Origin: Gammaproteobacteria bacterium
GTDB lineage: Bacteria > Pseudomonadota > Gammaproteobacteria > Tenderiales > Tenderiaceae
DNA: 64,000 nucleotides
Assembly: GCA_016200485.1 (NCBI GenBank)
Contig: JACQEP010000004.1
Coordinates: forward strand, 1 to 64,000
Direction: 5' to 3'
The position numbers and the translations under genes were made by a program. Each line of letters starts with the position of its first letter. The first letter of the stretch is position 1. Below are positions 60,340-64,000 of this stretch, one piece after another. The notes beneath the pieces are model-generated. The model searched no databases. It worked only from the letters and a program-made list of their open reading frames with translations, and had not been told where the DNA came from.

Positions 60340-62469
60340 CTAAATCGTATGGGCGTAGGCTTCCATCAAACCTGGCATATCCAAAATCAACGCTATGCCC
60401 CCATTGCCAGTAATCGTCGCACCAGACACACCCTTTGTTCCATGCAAAAGCGCACCCAAAGGTTTAATGACGACCTCTTCCTGTCCCACCAGGTTATCGA
60501 CAATAAATCCAATTTGCTGGGTACCCACGGTGGTGATTACGACATAACCCTGAACCGAACGACTGTCATAACTCGGATCATTCACCAACCAGCGGCCAAG
60601 ATGTACCAATGGCACCGCTCGGTCACGAATGACCACCACATCCTTGCTATCGACAGTACTGATCCTGGCCGACTCACGATCAAATATCTCATTCACATTC
60701 GCCAGCGGGAACGCAAAAATCTGCTTACCCAGCACTACCATCAATGTCGGCATGATTGCCAGGGTTAACGGTAACTTGATCACAATCCGGCTGCCTCGAC
60801 CCTTGAGAGAATCAATTTCAACGGCGCCATTGAGTTGTGCGATACGCGTTTTAACTACGTCCATCCCCACACCGCGCCCGGATACATCCGAGATTTCAGT
60901 CTTGGTGGAAAAGCCTGGTGCAAAGATCAAATTGAAACAGGCACGATCATCGAGACGCGCAGCGGCATCTTCATCCATCATCCCTTTTTCCACCGCCTTA
61001 CGCCGCAGAACTTCGGGATCCATACCTTTGCCATCGTCTTCAATAGTAAGAAGAATATGATCGCCTTCCTGTTCTGCTGACAACACCACCGTCCCCGCCC
61101 GTGGTTTTCCTGCTGCCACACGCTCATCCGGCGATTCCACACCATGATCGACTGCATTACGCACCAGGTGAACCAGCGGGTCGGCGAGGGCCTCCACCAG
61201 ATTCTTGTCCAGGTCGGTTTCCTCACCATGCAACTCGAGATTGACTTCTTTCTTAAGACTGCGCGCCAAATCCCGTACCACGCGCGGGAAACGGCCAAAC
61301 ACTTTCTTGATCGGCTGCATCCGCGTCTTCATCACTGCGGTTTGCAAGTCGGAAGTCACCAGATCGAGATTGGCAATGGCTTTTGTAACTTCTTCATCAG
61401 CCATAGTGCTTCGCAGCGTCGACATGCGGTTTCGAACCAACACCAACTCGCCAACGAGATTCATGATGTCATCCAGGCGCTTGGTATCGACACGAACCGT
61501 AGTTTCTACAGCAGCCTCTTTTGAAGCCGCAGCGGCCTTGCTCTTGTCATGCTCATCCGTCTCAGACGCAGATTTATCCTCAACGGCGGGCTTTGGCGCC
61601 GCCGCAACAGCAGCCGGTTTCGGTGCCGATGCTGCGGGCGCAGGTGCAGGCTTTGCCTCAACCGGCACAGCAGCGGGAGGCGTAGCCGCTCCCGCCTTGC
61701 GATTTGCTGACAACTCATCAAGCAACGCATCAAATTCAGAGTCCGTGATCTCATCTGATGCCGCTGCTTTGGGTGCTGGAGCAGGTGTGGGTTTGGCCGC
61801 AACAGGTGCTGTCGCACCCGAGTTACTATGCAATTTATCCAGCAAAGCCTCAAATTCATCTTCACTAATTTCATCAGAAGCCGGTACCACAGCGGTACTT
61901 GCAGGCACAGTAGCAGGGTTGCCTGCACCAGGCTTACCTTGCAACTGATCCAGCAGCGATTCAAATTCGTCGTCTGTAATTTCATCACTCGCGGGGGCCT
62001 CACTGGCGACTGATGCCGGCATCGCTACCACAGGTGCCGCTACCATCTCTACTTCAACAACCGGCGCAGGCGCTGCTGCACCAGGCGCCTTCAAATCCTC
62101 TAATGCCTGCAAAAGAGAGGGATCTGCGTCTTCAGGATCAACACCGCTTTTAATGCTATCCATCATCCCATTGACAACATCTACCACCCTCAGGATGACA
62201 TCCATCAAATAGGAATCAACATTGCGCTCACCTTGACGCAGCAAATTGAATACATCTTCAGCACGATGACATACTGCCACCAGCGAAGTTAAATTAAGAA
62301 ATCCGGCGCCCCCCTTGACGGTATGAAACCCACGAAAAACGGAATTTAACAGATCTTTGTCATTCGGGCGCTGCTCAAGTTCAACCAGCTGTTCGCCCAG
62401 CTTTTCCACGATCTCACTCGCCTCGACAAGAAAATCCTGTAATATCTCATCGTTTAGATCGATTGCCAT
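60340..62469 (-). CDS. cheA: Chemotaxis histidine kinase CheA
   Basis: A 709-residue kinase. An HPt domain at residues 1-110 has the phosphorylated His49 in FRGFHTVKGGAGF. A long linker (about 125-325) follows with three copies of an acidic helix motif, SDEI(T/S)..EF..LLD.L, at about 160, 196 and 236, embedded in Ala/Pro-rich sequence. Then the dimerisation domain, the HATPase (LVHLVRNAVDHGVESPDERVAAGKP, DDGKGMDPEVLRRKAV, GRGVGMDVVKTRI) and the CheW-like domain. No clear P2 domain is visible. Upstream of cheB; downstream of cheZ. Confidence 0.96.
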   Translation of the reverse strand: MAIDLNDEILQDFLVEASEIVEKLGEQLVELEQRPNDKDLLNSVFRGFHTVKGGAGFLNLTSLVAVCHRAEDVFNLLRQGERNVDSYLMDVILRVVDVVNGMMDSIKSGVDPEDADPSLLQALEDLKAPGAAAPAPVVEVEMVAAPVVAMPASVASEAPASDEITDDEFESLLDQLQGKPGAGNPATVPASTAVVPASDEISEDEFEALLDKLHSNSGATAPVAAKPTPAPAPKAAASDEITDSEFDALLDELSANRKAGAATPPAAVPVEAKPAPAPAASAPKPAAVAAAPKPAVEDKSASETDEHDKSKAAAASKEAAVETTVRVDTKRLDDIMNLVGELVLVRNRMSTLRSTMADEEVTKAIANLDLVTSDLQTAVMKTRMQPIKKVFGRFPRVVRDLARSLKKEVNLELHGEETDLDKNLVEALADPLVHLVRNAVDHGVESPDERVAAGKPRAGTVVLSAEQEGDHILLTIEDDGKGMDPEVLRRKAVEKGMMDEDAAARLDDRACFNLIFAPGFSTKTEISDVSGRGVGMDVVKTRIAQLNGAVEIDSLKGRGSRIVIKLPLTLAIMPTLMVVLGKQIFAFPLANVNEIFDRESARISTVDSKDVVVIRDRAVPLVHLGRWLVNDPSYDSRSVQGYVVITTVGTQQIGFIVDNLVGQEEVVIKPLGALLHGTKGVSGATITGNGGIALILDMPGLMEAYAHTI

Positions 62470-62479
62470 ATGGTGCGCC

Positions 62480-63211
62480 TCAGAACCCTAAGCTCGACAG
62501 CAGATCATCTACATCATCCTGGCCCTTGACCACCCCTTTATCGATACCTGGCACCGCTGGCCCCTGAGCGGTGATATCACGCTCATTACTAGTCTCGACA
62601 GGTTTCACAATCTGGCTACCCGTAATACGAATTAATTCCACCAAACTGCCTTCTACTTCCTGCACCAGATTGATGACACGTTTGATAATCTGGCCGGTCA
62701 GATCCTGAAAATCCTGCGCCATCATGATATCCGAGATATTTCCCTGAATCGCAGGCACATTCTCACCCAGCCATTGAAAATACGTTTCCAGCTCCTTACT
62801 GAGCTTACGAAATTCCTCTACTTGCATATCGCGGCGCTGGAATCTATCCCATTCTTTCTGCAATGCGTTAGATCGCGAACCAAGTTCATCGGTAAGCGGT
62901 TGCAGCTTTTCAATAGAGGTCAGTGTTCTATCCGCCGCCTGCTGCGTCATCACAATGACATAATTGAGACGTTCTTTAGCGTCAGGAATATCCTTTTCAG
63001 TCAGCCCAGCAATGCGCGAATCAAGCTGAAAATTATTTAGCGTGCTATGCAGCTCACGCGTCAGTTTTCCTAGCTCTTGAAATAGGTGCGATTCCTGCAG
63101 TGGCGATAACGCATCCATCGAGCGTGCCGCACCAACCTCATCACCGGATTCAAGTTGCTGTACCAGAAGCTTGGCTTGTTCCAGAAAATAATTGTTATTT
63201 TGATTGGTCAT
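62480..63211 (-). CDS. cheZ: Protein phosphatase CheZ
   Basis: CheZ dephosphorylates CheY-P. The 243-residue all-helical protein contains the phosphatase motif MMAQDFQDLTGQIIKRVINLVQEVE and the C-terminal CheY-binding peptide DDVDDLLSSLGF. Typical of gammaproteobacterial CheZ. Between cheY and cheA. Confidence 0.95.
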   Translation of the reverse strand: MTNQNNNYFLEQAKLLVQQLESGDEVGAARSMDALSPLQESHLFQELGKLTRELHSTLNNFQLDSRIAGLTEKDIPDAKERLNYVIVMTQQAADRTLTSIEKLQPLTDELGSRSNALQKEWDRFQRRDMQVEEFRKLSKELETYFQWLGENVPAIQGNISDIMMAQDFQDLTGQIIKRVINLVQEVEGSLVELIRITGSQIVKPVETSNERDITAQGPAVPGIDKGVVKGQDDVDDLLSSLGF

Positions 63212-63250
63212 TATTTAACCTTGGAGTCGTGGGTTCTGCATAACCAATAA

Positions 63251-63643
63251 CTAGCCATTCGCCTCAATACGCTCAAATATTTTGTCAATTTTTTCCTTGA
63301 GCGTTGCCGCAGTGAACGGTTTAATAACATACCCGCTGACACCCGCTTGTGCCGCCTCGACAATCTGCTCGCGCTTCGCTTCGGCAGTCACCATCAATAC
63401 CGGCAAACTGGCCAAGTTGGCATCGGCGCGCACCGCCTTGAGCAAATCTATCCCCTGCATGCCAGGCATGTTCCAATCTGTAATCAGAAAATCGAATTTT
63501 CCCACCTGCAGCATGGGCAATGCTGTCTGACCATCGTCTGCCTCATGGGTGTTATTAAATCCGAGATCGCGAAGCAGATTTTTGATAATCCTTCTCATTG
63601 TCGAGAAATCGTCCACAATGAGAATTTTCATATTCTTGTCCAA
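63251..63643 (-). CDS. cheY: Chemotaxis response regulator CheY
   Basis: CheY-P binds FliM to change rotor direction. The 130-residue single receiver domain has the phosphoacceptor Asp56 in [20 protein letters not shown] and [15 protein letters not shown] prefer a TTG start at 63643 ([18 protein letters not shown]), since GGAGG lies eight bases before it; the ATG at 63631 gives 126 residues. Immediately downstream of fliA. Confidence 0.96.
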   Translation of the reverse strand: MDKNMKILIVDDFSTMRRIIKNLLRDLGFNNTHEADDGQTALPMLQVGKFDFLITDWNMPGMQGIDLLKAVRADANLASLPVLMVTAEAKREQIVEAAQAGVSGYVIKPFTAATLKEKIDKIFERIEANG

Positions 63644-63722
63644 AATCGAACCTCCGTTTACCAATTTCTTTCCGTTAGTACCCTGCTCTTAAATATAAAT
63701 ATCTGCACCAACGGCAAAAATT

Positions 63723-64000
63723 TTAGCCTTCCTTGCCTGTCCAGTGCCCCAGCCGGGCCTGGAGACGAATAAGCGCCTGACTATGAATCTGGCTGACCCG
63801 GGATTCACTCACCCCCAAAACGGCGCCGATCTCACGCAAATTTAACTCCTCATCATAATAAAGCGTCATGACCAAACGTTCGCGCTCCGGCAATCCTGCA
63901 ATCGCCTCTGCCAAGGAACGCTTAAAATCGTCGCGCTGCAATCCATCAAACGGGCTGGCAGAGCCGTTATCAGCCAAGTGAATCGCCACTGCCTCATCAT
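63723..64000 (-). CDS. fliA: Flagellar sigma factor FliA (sigma-28), 5' end outside window
   Basis: The last 91 or so residues of a sigma-70-family protein, cut by the window edge: the frame continues past 64000. The end LPERERLVMTLYYDEELNLR and EIGAVLGVSESRVSQIHSQ is region 4 of sigma-28, with its helix-turn-helix. FliA transcribes late flagellar and chemotaxis genes. It sits at the head of the fliA-cheY-cheZ-cheA order. Confidence 0.94.
   Translation of the reverse strand, partial: DEAVAIHLADNGSASPFDGLQRDDFKRSLAEAIAGLPERERLVMTLYYDEELNLREIGAVLGVSESRVSQIHSQALIRLQARLGHWTGKEG

Noticed and set aside
61205-61948. 247-codon plus-strand frame opposite cheA, rich in Ala, Gly and Ser
   Set aside because: It is the antisense image of the Ala/Pro-rich linker of CheA.
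63644-63722. Sigma-28 promoter before cheY
   Set aside because: I looked for TAAA-N15-GCCGATAA in the fliA-cheY gap and found no acceptable match.

Overview
The window is a chromosomal segment of a flagellated Gram-negative bacterium, most likely a gammaproteobacterium outside the enterics. The evidence is the gene order truD-ispF-ispD-ftsB-eno-kdsA-pyrG, tilS-accA-dnaE, the lpx/bam/rseP block, and a Pseudomonas-type chemotaxis operon (fliA-cheY-cheZ-cheA-cheB-motC-motD-parC-parP-cheW-DUF2802). A rhombosortase-like protease and a PEP-CTERM protein point to an environmental lineage. Genus cannot be read from sequence alone. I found no rRNA, tRNA or CRISPR array.

Left end (1-2043) is accessory DNA: an orphan KAP-like P-loop NTPase whose stop codon lies exactly at the 3' end of a truncated group II intron (maturase tail, domain V, domain VI, minus strand). 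From 2044 to 33211 nearly everything is minus strand and housekeeping: isoprenoid precursor synthesis (ispD, ispF, dxr), lipid A and KDO (kdsA, lpxA, lpxB, lpxD), fatty acids and phospholipid (accA, fabZ, cdsA), outer membrane assembly (bamA, skp, rseP), undecaprenyl-PP (uppS), replication (dnaE, rnhB), tRNA modification (truD, tilS) and translation (rpsB, tsf, frr, pyrH). A GGDEF-EAL protein, a rhodanese-like protein and a small lipoprotein sit between lpxB and rnhB. The rpsB end carries a strong promoter, a long leader and an rpsB-tsf attenuator-like hairpin.

From 33628 the strand switches: map-glnD, then a patchwork of rhombosortase, DUF2971 protein and EamA transporter, then lysine/peptidoglycan genes dapC, dapD and dapE with an ArsC-like reductase, an outer-membrane protein and a PilZ protein. 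A PEP-CTERM gene at 45172 has a candidate sigma-54 promoter and two 17-base upstream sites. dusC, radA and cobO follow, then a complete AmmeMemoRadiSam set (radical SAM, Memo and AMMECR1 proteins) and a GYF/pentapeptide-repeat membrane protein.

The right end (53008-64000) is motility: a FliK-like protein overlapping a small FlhB C-terminal homologue, then the minus-strand chemotaxis operon ending in a window-truncated fliA. A 59-codon proline-rich gene between cheW and the DUF2802 gene, and three copies of an acidic helix motif in the CheA linker, are notable there.

Intergenic DNA is rich in palindromic repeats of at least four kinds. Several abut gene ends, and the stop codons of tilS, dnaE and cheW lie inside repeat sequence.
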